Of a stretch of 64,000 nt of DNA, positions 42,926 through 50,909 are shown in pieces. The stretch's first letter is position 1, and each line of letters begins with the position of its first letter. Origin of the DNA: Pseudomonadota bacterium (GTDB taxonomy: Bacteria; Pseudomonadota; Alphaproteobacteria; Rhizobiales; Rhizobiaceae). Location: contig JAEWDP010000030.1 in assembly GCA_023390055.1 (NCBI GenBank), forward strand, positions 1 to 64,000, written 5' to 3'. Below the pieces are notes generated by a model. That model searched no databases. It saw only the letters and a program-made list of their open reading frames with translations, and had not been told where the DNA came from. Both the position numbers and the translations under genes were made by a program.

Positions 42926-44887
42926 TCAAAGCTTCTTGATCAGTCCTCTGTCTAGGAGCCGCATCATGTACTCCTTCTCTCGATCAAAATCATGCTTGCC
43001 ATCGGGCTTGGTGGTAACGTTGAAATAACGCGTGAGCGTGCTGCGATTGTCCGAATAGAAATCAAAGCCGTGAACAAATACGTCTGCGGCTTTGCCGTGC
43101 CGGTCTTTTGCCCACTGGACTGCGACGATCCCTGTCGATGGCCACTGGGTTTGCGACAGGTCGAAATCCATCTCGATCTTCATGGCGTCGACGTAAAGCG
43201 CAGAGTTGAGGACGTTGCTCGGAGGCGGGACGACATGGCAGCCTCGCTTCTGGTCTGTGAGGCGGGTTTTTATTTTTTGGTAGTCGTCCCTTAGGTTGGC
43301 TCCGAGCACAAAGACGCTCCCAGGCGATAACTTGCTCAGTTCTTCGCTTGGCATGCACGCGGGCGATATCAGAGCGTACGTCGTCTTGGTGCCGACGTGC
43401 TTCTCAAATCCCTTGATGCGGAAGTTGTTTACCCGGATGACGACATCGAATGTATCGATCTTTGGGCCAAGGTCGCGGTTTAAAACGGAAGGAGCGTTGC
43501 CGAGTACCAAGACTTTCAGGTTGGTTGGTTTACTTACCCACGGAACAAGCCCTTTAGGCCTGGAAGCCCGTGCCTGACGCCGATCATCGCGAAATGCTTC
43601 GATCTTGAGCGAAGAAGCCAGCCGTCGCGTCATTGCCTTGAGTTCGTCTCTCTCCTTGATCACGTAGTCCAGGCGCCTGCCCTTGGCATCCATGTTGACA
43701 CGATCTCGATGGACGTTGCGCATCACTCTGAGTAGACCCGCTCGCTGCTGCTCCAGGCGCTCGATTTTCCGGTCTAGGAGTTCGGCGTCTTCCTCTGAGT
43801 AGCTGTCTACGATCTCTTCATCCAAGATGGGCAGATTGAACTGATAAGCATGCCTCACCCGGAAGGCACGATCCCTAAACCGCTCTACACTGAAGTTCTC
43901 GGCGATTGACCTGTAGTATGATGGATTGGGTTCGTAGCTATCAATCTTCTTTAAGAGCATGCGGCACATGTCGTCAGGATCGAGGGCCACGAAATCCGGA
44001 GGCAGCATCTCATTGAAGCCGGTGGTAGCAAACGCATAGGAGGCGTGGCCGGTAGCCAGAGCTTCGAAGACAACGAGCGGGCTCGGGTCGTCTCTGGACG
44101 TGAGGACAAAGATGTCAACGTCTTTAAGCGCCGCCTGAAAGTCGTTTTGATGGCCCATCCATCGGACAGCCTTGGGATATGGGACGTTCGGGTTGCTCTG
44201 TCTTGTCGGAGTCGCCGCATACCAGCGGAATTCAACTGGCCTTTCGGTTGAGGCCTTAACTGTGTGGGCGATGTAGGAAAAGATGTCGATGCCTTTGCGT
44301 TCGTCCGGTACGCCTGCGCCGGCTATCACGATGACGTCGTCAGCGCTTTTCTGTGATGTGCTTGCGGTAACCTGGAAGGCACTCAGGTCGACAACCTCAT
44401 AGACAATTCTGAAAGTGTCCAGAGGGAAACCGAACATGGTGGCCACACTGTGAAGGCATTGCGAGGTCGGCACCCAGTTCGTGACATCGAGGCACTGTAA
44501 TAGTGCCCGCGCCTTCTGGAAGTTCACCTTTTCCCTCTGGGCTAAAAACCTGAGGTTCCACGCTGTCTCATGCCAGTAGATGGTTACCGGTATGCCTCTC
44601 GACATCGCAAACTCAAGAGCCACGATGCTGCTCTTGAGGAGCAGGGACTGAAACCCATTAAACAGGAAGTGAGGCGCTTGAGCCTTGGCAGTCTCAGAAT
44701 TTAGCTGCTTGATGAACGCAGCCGGCTCCGTCTCCACATTGCAGTAACCTGCAAGATCGGCGACGCGGTCAGGTCCGATGAGCGCTTGATAAACAGAAGC
44801 GCATGGCGACGATTTTTTGTCTTTCGGGTGATGTGAGAGGAATATGAATTCCGGGATATCATGCGATTGCTGAATTGTGCCGTGCAT
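42926..44887 (-). CDS. Fused GT4-like and GT29 (sialyltransferase-like) glycosyltransferase
   Basis: A 653-aa protein from the ATG at 44887; a longer frame to 45034 would overlap the next minus-strand gene. Residues 1-385 resemble a GT-B/GT4 enzyme (PDERKGIDIFSYI; FVLTSRDDPSPLVVFEALATG). A coiled coil spans about 400-465. Residues 490-653 match the GT29 pattern: LGNAPSVLNRDLG, IDTFDVVIRVNNFRIKGFEKHVGTKTT, WPSTGIVAVQWA. Two transferases in one chain on the strand opposite the tail genes suggest surface-glycan change in lysogens. Confidence 0.78.
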   Translation of the reverse strand: MHGTIQQSHDIPEFIFLSHHPKDKKSSPCASVYQALIGPDRVADLAGYCNVETEPAAFIKQLNSETAKAQAPHFLFNGFQSLLLKSSIVALEFAMSRGIPVTIYWHETAWNLRFLAQREKVNFQKARALLQCLDVTNWVPTSQCLHSVATMFGFPLDTFRIVYEVVDLSAFQVTASTSQKSADDVIVIAGAGVPDERKGIDIFSYIAHTVKASTERPVEFRWYAATPTRQSNPNVPYPKAVRWMGHQNDFQAALKDVDIFVLTSRDDPSPLVVFEALATGHASYAFATTGFNEMLPPDFVALDPDDMCRMLLKKIDSYEPNPSYYRSIAENFSVERFRDRAFRVRHAYQFNLPILDEEIVDSYSEEDAELLDRKIERLEQQRAGLLRVMRNVHRDRVNMDAKGRRLDYVIKERDELKAMTRRLASSLKIEAFRDDRRQARASRPKGLVPWVSKPTNLKVLVLGNAPSVLNRDLGPKIDTFDVVIRVNNFRIKGFEKHVGTKTTYALISPACMPSEELSKLSPGSVFVLGANLRDDYQKIKTRLTDQKRGCHVVPPPSNVLNSALYVDAMKIEMDFDLSQTQWPSTGIVAVQWAKDRHGKAADVFVHGFDFYSDNRSTLTRYFNVTTKPDGKHDFDREKEYMMRLLDRGLIKKL

Positions 44888-44906
44888 AGGTTGTCTCTGA
44901 AAATGC

Positions 44907-45095
44907 CTAGTTGTTTTCGACGTCGCTGGTGTCGAGAGGATGATCGTACCCGTCATCAATGACTGTCGTTTTGGGGCGCAGGATGAAATAGCAAATTGCC
45001 GCCGTGGCGAAGAATAAAACGGCCTTGGCAACATCTGAGGGGATGACGAAGGTCAACCCAACGACCGCCAATATAATCGGGATAACAATCTGCAT
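44907..45095 (-). CDS. Two-span small membrane protein (62 aa)
   Basis: Directly upstream of the glycosyltransferase on the same strand. Residues 3-20 (IVIPIILAVVGLTFVIPS) and 25-42 (AVLFFATAAICYFIL) are membrane spans; an acidic tail follows. Could anchor or export a glycan product, or be an unrelated membrane moron. Confidence 0.6.
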   Translation of the reverse strand: MQIVIPIILAVVGLTFVIPSDVAKAVLFFATAAICYFILRPKTTVIDDGYDHPLDTSDVENN

Positions 45096-45099
45096 CAGA

Positions 45100-45432
45100 T
45101 TACCTTTCCATGCTAGCGCGAGAGATTTTGAGCAGTATCGCCAGGTTCATTGTCCTCACAAGACTATTATGCTGAACATAATCGCCGTCTCCAAGCTTCA
45201 CCGACGCACGTCCCGGTTCCCAGCTGACACCGCACACCTCTTTGGGCCAAAGGTGTCGAATTAACTCGTAGTTGGCGTGAACCGAGTTTGTATAATGCGG
45301 CGTCCTATTCGACGGGCTGGGAACATTTGGGCTGAGCGACTGTGCCAGAGAGTGGATTTGGCCGTCTAGCTCACGGCTAGGTCCCTCCAACTCCCGTATA
45401 GACGTTATTAGGTTCAGTATAGAGTTCATCAA
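45100..45432 (-). CDS. Hypothetical phage protein (110 aa)
   Basis: Minus strand, upstream of the two genes above, four bases from the next ORF. It has a helical start (SILNLITSIRELEG) and then HYTNSVHANYELIRHLWPKEVCGVSWEPGRASVKLGD. The second part resembles small proteins widespread in rhizobial phages whose role is unknown. A 173-base gap to the right holds no other supported gene. Confidence 0.6.
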   Translation of the reverse strand: MMNSILNLITSIRELEGPSRELDGQIHSLAQSLSPNVPSPSNRTPHYTNSVHANYELIRHLWPKEVCGVSWEPGRASVKLGDGDYVQHNSLVRTMNLAILLKISRASMER

Positions 45433-45605
45433 AGCCTCCTAGTCGCCAGGTTCCGGTATAGGGCTATACCGATTGGCGTACAACCACCGCATGAACCATC
45501 TCGACAATCTGGAGAAAGACCATGGCTGCAAAGGAGCAGGCATGATCGCACTCCACCGCCCCCCGATAGCCGAAGACTGATCAATCGAAAATCAGGAGAA
45601 ACGCC

Positions 45606-45734
45606 ATGAATGTGCCCGCCGGCGCGGCGCATTTGCGTGCCGATTCCTATTTCGTCTATCGTCCGATGCTGGGCCTGATCGGCTTCACCGAAGGGACCGA
45701 CAAAGGCAATGGCTACAATGAGACGTTGGCCTAG
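45606..45734 (+). pseudogene. 5' remnant of a GH104-like endolysin gene
   Basis: 42 codons then TAG. PMLGLIGFTEGTDKGNGYNETLA matches the N-terminus of phage GH104-type lysozymes (x-IGxTEGTD-x-GYNETL-x-YGA...), which normally continue for over 100 residues. A GGAGAAACGCC leader remains. The fragment stops 22 bases before an intact, unrelated endolysin gene, indicating lysis-gene replacement. Confidence 0.7.
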
Positions 45735-45756
45735 CTAAAATCACAAGGAATCACCA

Positions 45757-46692
45757 ATGACCACCACAACCTCCGAACGGGGGCGCGCCTTCCTGCGCGC
45801 TCACGAGGGCAATCCGCTTACGTGCTACCTTGACCCGGTTGGCGTACCGACCATCGGAACGGGCTTTACGATGCGCAGTAAGGCGGTACGGGCTGCCTTG
45901 GCTAAGTTGGGCATTAACAAACTAGTTCCCGGCAAGACGAAAATCACCGCCGCCCAAAGCGACGCCATTCTCTTGGAAGTCCTTGCCGCCGAATTTGAGC
46001 CGGCCGTTGTCGCGGGCAGCCCGGCCGACCGCAAGCAACACCAGATGGACGCCGCCACGTCGGCTGTGTTTAATCTCGGAACCGGCGCGATGGGCTGGCA
46101 ATGGGCGAAGCTTTGGCGGGCCGGTGACGTCAAAAGTGCAGCCGCCTATCTTGGCAGCCACTACAACACGGCTGGCGGCAAACGGCTGGCCGGCCTTGTA
46201 CGGCGACGCAAAGAAGAAGCGATGCTTTTTGCTGGCGGGCACTACACTGGCATAACCACACGGCCGGAAGGCGTGCCGCGAACCGCTACCGAAAAGAAGC
46301 CCGCCTTGCAGGATCCGGTTATCCGCGAGGCGCAGGAAATCCTGACCGCGAAGGGATTCAACCCCGGCGCGATCGACGGATGGATGGGCGAAAAAACCAA
46401 GGCTGCGGTTATCGCCTATCAGAAAGCCCACCCGCATCTAGTAGCGGACGGCATCATTGGGCCGGCTACGCTTTCGCAGCTACGGCGCGACGCTGCGGCG
46501 TTGCGTGGCGCGGTGACGAAGTCGGTAAGTGGCGCGACAGGCTCCGGTGTACTGGCGTTTACGGCTGGCTTGCCGTGGGGATGGATTGCCGCTGGCGTGG
46601 CCGTCGCTGTTGTTGGCTATGTGGCTTACCGCAACCGCGACGTTATTCAGCGGTGGTGGAATACGAAGCGCGGCAAGGAGGCGGTGGTTTGA
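45757..46692 (+). CDS. Endolysin: GH24-like lysozyme, PG-binding domain, C-terminal TM
   Basis: A 311-aa protein. Residues 1-165 are a lysozyme-like muramidase (FLRAHEGN catalytic Glu; TIGTGFT; AVFNLGTGAM). Residues 190-250 are a peptidoglycan-binding domain type 1 (AQEILTAKGFNPGAIDGWMGEKTKAAVIAYQ). Residues 268-292 are a C-terminal span (GLPWGWIAAGVAVAVVGYV). The membrane anchor at the C-terminus is unusual for an endolysin and may tether it until holin triggering. Confidence 0.88.
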   Translation: MTTTTSERGRAFLRAHEGNPLTCYLDPVGVPTIGTGFTMRSKAVRAALAKLGINKLVPGKTKITAAQSDAILLEVLAAEFEPAVVAGSPADRKQHQMDAATSAVFNLGTGAMGWQWAKLWRAGDVKSAAAYLGSHYNTAGGKRLAGLVRRRKEEAMLFAGGHYTGITTRPEGVPRTATEKKPALQDPVIREAQEILTAKGFNPGAIDGWMGEKTKAAVIAYQKAHPHLVADGIIGPATLSQLRRDAAALRGAVTKSVSGATGSGVLAFTAGLPWGWIAAGVAVAVVGYVAYRNRDVIQRWWNTKRGKEAVV

Positions 46693-46931
46693 TGGGCCTG
46701 TTGCTCGGGAAACTGAAAAGTTGGGCCGCCTGGATTGGGGCGGCGGTGGTTATGGTCGCCGCCGCCTTCCTATACGGCCGCGCCGACGGTCGGCGGGACG
46801 CCGAAGCCGCTCGGCTTAAGAAAAACGCGAAAGCCGCCAAGAAGGCGAGGGGCGTTGAAGATGAAATCAATAAAATGGATGGCGGTGCTGTTGATGGCCG
46901 TCTGCGTGGGTGGATGCGTGACGGGCGGTAG
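46692..46931 (+). CDS. Inner-membrane spanin (Rz-like)
   Basis: A 79-aa protein starting at a TGATG overlap with the endolysin. One N-terminal span (AAWIGAAVVMVAAAFLYGR), then a charged coiled coil (DGRRDAEAARLKKNAKAAKKARGVEDE). Layout, size and overlap with a lipoprotein ORF identify a Rz-type i-spanin. Confidence 0.72.
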   Translation: MGLLLGKLKSWAAWIGAAVVMVAAAFLYGRADGRRDAEAARLKKNAKAAKKARGVEDEINKMDGGAVDGRLRGWMRDGR

Positions 46932-47052
46932 TTATTGCGAAATTGCCAAGCCGGTGCGCCCTAGTTTGGATGATAGCCTAACGGAGGGCACGGCGCGCCA
47001 GATCCTCACCGAGAACGAAAAACTGGCGAAGCTATGCGGGGTGCGGCCGTGA
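46861..47052 (+). CDS. Outer-membrane spanin lipoprotein (Rz1-like)
   Basis: A 63-aa protein overlapping the i-spanin gene by 71 bases in another frame. It has a lipoprotein signal (KWMAVLLMAVCVGGC, lipobox VGGC with the Cys at residue 19). The short periplasmic part (YCEIAKPVRPSLDDSL...LAKLCG) is common to phage o-spanins. With Rz it fuses inner and outer membranes at lysis. Confidence 0.75.
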   Translation: MKSIKWMAVLLMAVCVGGCVTGGSYCEIAKPVRPSLDDSLTEGTARQILTENEKLAKLCGVRP

Positions 47053-47135
47053 GTGGGTGGTGCAATAAGCAGGTTGTGCACGCAGTAAAATGGCACCTGT
47101 TTAACTTCGTTATCGGCGTTGGGGGCTGCGCATGA
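47049..47135 (+). CDS. Micropeptide in the lysis cassette (28 aa)
   Basis: GTG start overlapping the o-spanin stop and TGA overlapping the next ATG, so it is tightly coupled on both sides. 28 aa with a mildly hydrophobic C-terminus (FNFVIGVGGCA). Could be a lysis regulator or merely a coupling ORF. Confidence 0.35.
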   Translation: MSGWCNKQVVHAVKWHLFNFVIGVGGCA

Positions 47136-47446
47136 CCGGCCCTGAGATCATGGCCGTCATTGGCTTTATGGTGATGCTTGCCGGTGCTGGCTGGCGCGTA
47201 TGGGCGCGGGTTGAGGCGAAGGTGAAGGTTGCGGAAGATAAGGCGGATGTCGCGGGCCGGGATGTTAGCGACCTGCGGCTCCACGTTGCGGAACATTACG
47301 TGTCCAAGGCCGGCCACAAGGAAAGCACCGAACAGATCATGGAAGCTATCGGCGGGGTTAAGAGCGCCGTGGACGCCATGACGTTGCGGATTGACCGTGT
47401 TGTTGAGAATCAGCCGGCTCGGCGGGCTACCCGCTCAAATGGATAG
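47132..47446 (+). CDS. Membrane protein with coiled coil, holin candidate
   Basis: A 104-aa protein. Residues 3-22 form one span (GPEIMAVIGFMVMLAGAGW), the rest a charged helical cytoplasmic or periplasmic part. Last gene of the lysis cassette before a terminator. Holin or antiholin is inferred from place and topology; no other holin-like gene is present nearby. Confidence 0.55.
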   Translation: MTGPEIMAVIGFMVMLAGAGWRVWARVEAKVKVAEDKADVAGRDVSDLRLHVAEHYVSKAGHKESTEQIMEAIGGVKSAVDAMTLRIDRVVENQPARRATRSNG

Positions 47447-47461
47447 CCCGCTTATGAATAG

Positions 47462-47497
47462 TGCGCCCTCTGCTTAGTTGCGGAGGGCGCATTTTTT
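47462..47497 (+). terminator. Rho-independent terminator of the late operon
   Basis: TGCGCCCTC (47462-47470) pairs with GAGGGCGCA (47483-47491) across a 12-base loop and is followed at once by TTTTTT. Strongest terminator in the window. It ends the lysis cassette and insulates promoter P5. Confidence 0.9.
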
Positions 47498-47534
47498 GTT
47501 TGTGGTGGTGATTGGTGGCACTAGTAGATTGCGC

Positions 47535-47562
47535 TTGACAAATTTGTAAATACCATCTAATG
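47535..47562 (+). promoter_or_regulatory. Promoter P5 with palindromic operator, accessory operon
   Basis: TTGACA (47535-47540), palindrome ACAAATTTGT (47538-47547) and -10-like CTAATG (47557-47562; spacer 16). It has the same 20-base block as P1 and P3. It lies between the late terminator and the secreted protease gene and probably drives at least the protease/TolQR genes. Confidence 0.72.
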
Positions 47563-47648
47563 TAGTTCATTATACCACCAAGATGCGGCTACCAACCGCC
47601 TGCCTACCACCACACCACCGGCGCTAGGCGCCAGAAGAGGAGGCCATC

Positions 47649-48380
47649 ATGACCAGACGTAGACTTGGCATACTCGCGCTTTTAGCGACCGCAGCCGGAG
47701 CAGCAGTGCTCTTCACGCCAACCGCAGCCGCCTACATCGCCGGCAAGCCCACGCCAGCACCCACCACCATTGCCGTCGAACGCCTTGCCGCCACTGTCCC
47801 GGTCACGGACATGGCCGCTGTGCTTATCAAGCGCCCCAGCGGCATGGGTTCCGGCTTCTACATCGGCAACGGTCTGGTCGTCACGGCGGCCCACGTCGTC
47901 AAAGGTGCCAAGACTGTCTCTATCAAGACCGAAGACGGGCGCATATCGTCGGCCCGTATCATTCTCATCGACGAAGACAAGGACGTTGCCATCATGCGGA
48001 CGGGCCGCAGAGGCATGCTTGCCGCCGAGATGAACTGCAACGATGTGCCGGTCGGCACGCCTATCGTTTCCCATGGCAATCCGCTCGGCCTCGAGTTCGT
48101 CGCGTCCTACGGCACAATTGCCGGCGCGCCGCGCACTATGAACGGCAAGTCCTACTACGTGACCGACATGACGACCGTCATGGGTCAGAGCGGGAGCGGG
48201 GTGTGGGCGGACGGCAAGGTTGTGGGCGTCACGTCTGCCGTGATGACCGCGCCGCTGGAATTGGTGGGCAAGATAGGGCCGGACGCGGGCATCTACTCCA
48301 GATCCATCGTCGGCTTTGGCTTTGTCGTGCCGTCTTCTGTGGTCTGCGAGATGCTGGCTGGGTTGGAGGGCGTGGTGTGA
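47649..48380 (+). CDS. Secreted trypsin-like serine protease
   Basis: A 243-aa protein. N-terminal basic signal/anchor (TRRRLGILALLATAAGAAVLF), then a chymotrypsin-fold protease: His in VTAAHVV (about residue 81), Asp in DEDKDVAIM (about 116), Ser in MGQSGSGVW (about 181). No PDZ domain, unlike DegP. Expected in the periplasm or attached to the inner membrane. First gene under promoter P5. A phage-encoded exported protease is uncommon. Confidence 0.85.
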   Translation: MTRRRLGILALLATAAGAAVLFTPTAAAYIAGKPTPAPTTIAVERLAATVPVTDMAAVLIKRPSGMGSGFYIGNGLVVTAAHVVKGAKTVSIKTEDGRISSARIILIDEDKDVAIMRTGRRGMLAAEMNCNDVPVGTPIVSHGNPLGLEFVASYGTIAGAPRTMNGKSYYVTDMTTVMGQSGSGVWADGKVVGVTSAVMTAPLELVGKIGPDAGIYSRSIVGFGFVVPSSVVCEMLAGLEGVV

Positions 48381-48526
48381 TGTTGAGCCTTGCGATCCTC
48401 ACCTACTTCGGCATCGCCGCCGGCGTTGGCAGTCAAAACGGCAAGTTTTGGTCTTCGTTTATGTGGCCAGAATACGTTGGGAAGATACTTTTCCATGAGG
48501 CCAAGAAGCGGGGTCTAGTCGAATGA
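48380..48526 (+). CDS. Small hydrophobic protein (48 aa)
   Basis: TGATG overlap with the protease gene. A 48-aa protein with a weak hydrophobic N-terminus (LSLAILTYFGIAAGVGS) and a basic end (GKILFHEAKKRGLVE). The KFWSSFMWPEYVGK part looks amphipathic. ATGA overlap with the TolQ-like gene supports membership in the same complex or operon. Confidence 0.5.
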   Translation: MLSLAILTYFGIAAGVGSQNGKFWSSFMWPEYVGKILFHEAKKRGLVE

Positions 48527-48933
48527 CCCCCCACATCACCCCCCGCTTCATAATCCTAAACACCTGCTGGCTTGCCGCCCTCGTTGCGGCCACGCTGATG
48601 GGCTACACCAGCTTTGTCTTCAATGGCGACGGCAGTTATGTGTCCTACGTCATTGCGTCCATCCTGGCGGCTTCCTTGATTGCCGCAACACGCACCACCA
48701 AACACCTGACGCAGGCCGCGTGGCTTTGCGAGACGCTTGGCTTCGTCGGCACGCTGGTCGGCATTACCATCGGCCTCTACGGCGTGGACGTCGGCATGCT
48801 GTCCACCAGCGACGGCGTGATTTCGGCAGGCAACAGCCTGTTCTCCGGTATGGCCACGGCCTTCTGCTCCACTATCACCGGCGCGCTTGCGATGCTGTGG
48901 TTGTGGTCGGTCGGCAAGGTTGTGGGGCCATGA
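48523..48933 (+). CDS. MotA/TolQ/ExbB-like membrane protein
   Basis: A 136-aa protein with four predicted spans (about 10-33, 39-58, 66-88, 100-130). The third and fourth carry ETLGFVGTLVGITIGL and SLFSGMATAFCSTITGALAMLW. This is the GxxGTxxG and GxxxAxxxTxxG signature of MotA/TolQ/ExbB proton-channel subunits, stripped of the large cytoplasmic domain. The next gene starts inside its stop region (ATGA), as expected for a channel pair. Confidence 0.65.
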   Translation: MTPHITPRFIILNTCWLAALVAATLMGYTSFVFNGDGSYVSYVIASILAASLIAATRTTKHLTQAAWLCETLGFVGTLVGITIGLYGVDVGMLSTSDGVISAGNSLFSGMATAFCSTITGALAMLWLWSVGKVVGP

Positions 48934-49460
48934 GCACGCTCAAGACGGACGTTCTCTTCTGTCTGCTGTTCGTCCTTGTAACATTCATTGTAGTGTTGAT
49001 TTCACAAATCAACCCACCAACCGACCCCACCATCGACCCGCCCGGAAACATGGTGGCGTCCGCCGCATGGCCAGCCGGTGCGATCGATGTGGACCTATGG
49101 GTGCGGCACGCCAACCAGCCTGCCGTCGGCTACAGCCGGAAGTCGGGCAAGGTGTGGAGCCTTCTGCGTGACGATTTGGGCACCACCAACGACAGCACGC
49201 CGCTTAACTACGAGGCCGCATTCACGCGCGGCCTGCCGGACGGCGAGTACGTCGTTAACATCAGGTGTTACGGCTGCCGTACCGGGCCAGTGCCGGTCGC
49301 GGTGGAAGTCCGCATCGTTGGCGGGCCGCTTGTATGGTCCGGCGTCGTGGATCTGGTGACGGATAAGCAGGAGAAGACCGCTGTGCGGTTCGTGCTACGC
49401 GACGGGCAAGTTGTGCCTGGCAGTGAAAGCTTTGTTTTTCGGAAGATTAGGGGAGAGTGA
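48930..49460 (+). CDS. TolR/ExbD-like protein with periplasmic beta domain
   Basis: A 176-aa protein. One N-terminal span preceded by an Asp (KTDVLFCLLFVLVTFIVVLIS), the topology and acidic residue expected of TolR/ExbD/MotB partners. The periplasmic part is beta-rich (DVDLWVRHANQPAVGYSRKSGKVW; LPDGEYVVNIRCYGC) with a likely Cys pair. It is not a peptidoglycan-binding OmpA domain, so the load it would move is unknown. Pairing with the TolQ-like gene is inferred from coupling and topology. Confidence 0.6.
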   Translation: MSTLKTDVLFCLLFVLVTFIVVLISQINPPTDPTIDPPGNMVASAAWPAGAIDVDLWVRHANQPAVGYSRKSGKVWSLLRDDLGTTNDSTPLNYEAAFTRGLPDGEYVVNIRCYGCRTGPVPVAVEVRIVGGPLVWSGVVDLVTDKQEKTAVRFVLRDGQVVPGSESFVFRKIRGE

Positions 49461-49463
49461 GAG

Positions 49464-49721
49464 ATGGCGAAACTGCAGTACAGCGCCGGGTCGGATAGGC
49501 AATCACACGTCTACTCTGATCGATTCGAGTTCCCGAATGGGCAGCCAACATACAACAACGAGTGGCGACTCGTTGCTACCGACATAGCCGATGACTACCA
49601 CTCAGAACACGACGGATGGGAAGCTTCGTGGCCGGTAAACATCCGCATCTACTGCGATGACGAGTGCGTGTGGGAAGGCGATGTTGCCAGAGAGATGGAG
49701 CCAAGCTTCTATGTTTTGTGA
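49464..49721 (+). CDS. Hypothetical acidic protein (85 aa)
   Basis: Three bases after the TolR-like gene, with GAGAGTGAGAG before the ATG. Acidic, Trp/Tyr-rich (NNEWRLVATDIADDYHSEHDGWEASWPVNIRIYCDDECVW), soluble. The last part may be a beta domain. It overlaps the methyltransferase start by 11 bases. Unrecognised. Confidence 0.6.
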   Translation: MAKLQYSAGSDRQSHVYSDRFEFPNGQPTYNNEWRLVATDIADDYHSEHDGWEASWPVNIRIYCDDECVWEGDVAREMEPSFYVL

Positions 49722-50481
49722 TCTGAGACAAGGCGACTGCCTGGAGATCCTGCCGACGCTTGAAGCGGGCAGTGTTGATATGGTGCTTTGCGACTTGCCG
49801 TATGGAACGACGCAGAACAAGTGGGATTCGGTCATTCCGCTGGACCTGCTGTGGGCGGAGTATTGGCGCATCGTCAAGCCGAATGGTGCTGTGGTTTTGA
49901 CGGCAGCGCAGCCGTTCACCACGGCTCTTATATCGTCATGTATCAAACATTTCCGCTACGCGCTGGTGTGGGACAAGGTAGGCACAACGGGATTCCAGAC
50001 CGCCAAGGTTATGCCGCTCCGTCGGCACGAAGATGTTGTCGTCTTCTATCGTTCCAAGCCGACATACAATCCAGCGATGGAGACCAGAGGAGAGCCCCGC
50101 AAGAAGGGCGGCAGCAAGAACGACAACGGCTGCTACGGCGATCTGCGCAGTAGCGAGAGCTTCAATAACACTTACTACCCGACATCAATCATCCAAATAT
50201 CAAACGCTTCAAAGGCTGGCCTCGTCCACCCCACACAAAAGCCCGTCGCTCTGATGGAGTACCTCATCCGCACCTATACCAACGAGGGCGAAACCGTCCT
50301 CGACAACACGATGGGCAGCGGCACGACAGGCGTGGCATGCCGCAACACCAACCGAAACTTCATCGGCATTGAGCGCGACCCGGCATACTTCGCAATCGCG
50401 CAAGGTCGTATTCTCGCACCCGCCAACGACAACGCGCCCCCTGCGATAGCTGGTGGCGACCTATTCACGGAGGCAGCATGA
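49711..50481 (+). CDS. Beta-class DNA methyltransferase
   Basis: A 256-aa protein. CDLPYGTTQNKWD at residues 27-39 (motif IV, here DLPY rather than DPPY), HPTQKPV, and the C-terminal AdoMet loop DNTMGSGTTGVAC. ATG at 49711 is preferred over in-frame 49657, which would overlap the 85-aa gene heavily. Orphan: no restriction partner. C-terminus has PANDN and ends LFTEAA. Probably N6-adenine or N4-cytosine specific. Confidence 0.85.
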   Translation: MFCDLRQGDCLEILPTLEAGSVDMVLCDLPYGTTQNKWDSVIPLDLLWAEYWRIVKPNGAVVLTAAQPFTTALISSCIKHFRYALVWDKVGTTGFQTAKVMPLRRHEDVVVFYRSKPTYNPAMETRGEPRKKGGSKNDNGCYGDLRSSESFNNTYYPTSIIQISNASKAGLVHPTQKPVALMEYLIRTYTNEGETVLDNTMGSGTTGVACRNTNRNFIGIERDPAYFAIAQGRILAPANDNAPPAIAGGDLFTEAA

Positions 50482-50909
50482 CCACCGCCCTAACCCTATG
50501 GCTGGCCTTCGCCCTATCCATCGGCGCGGTGGCCTTCGCCAACCCCACCAGACGGCAAGCCATAGCCTTCTTCTTGGTGGCAGCCCTAACACTACCCGCC
50601 GCTTTCATCCCGCTAGGCCACGCCACGCCAATCCTGCCCAACGGCCAGCTAACGGTCCTCGGCGCGCGCATCGACATCGGCAAGGCAATCTACGTCATGG
50701 TGGACGGGCCAACGCCCAAACTAATTGTCCTGCCGTACAGCGAAGCGGCAGCCAGCCAACTGCAACAAGCACTGGACGGCGTGGCAGACGGAGAGGGCAC
50801 AGTCACCATGCGGCAGGGCGTCGATGGCTCGCCGGGATTCAGTGAAGAGACGCCACCGCCGGAACCGGCGAAGGTGGGGGAAACCCAAATTATAGGCTCG
50901 GCGCCATGA
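50478..50909 (+). CDS. Membrane protein with periplasmic tail (143 aa)
   Basis: Two N-terminal spans (LTLWLAFALSIGAVAFA; AIAFFLVAALTLPAAFIPLG) and then a soluble part with a strand-rich segment (VLGARIDIGKAIYVMVDGPTPKLIVLPYSE) and a disordered end. No known family. ATGA coupled on both sides. Confidence 0.6.
   Translation: MTTALTLWLAFALSIGAVAFANPTRRQAIAFFLVAALTLPAAFIPLGHATPILPNGQLTVLGARIDIGKAIYVMVDGPTPKLIVLPYSEAAASQLQQALDGVADGEGTVTMRQGVDGSPGFSEETPPPEPAKVGETQIIGSAP

Noticed and set aside
45429..45632. 67-codon minus-strand ORF next to the lysozyme remnant
   Set aside because: Composition unlike the neighbours and it overlaps the GH104 remnant; no motif.
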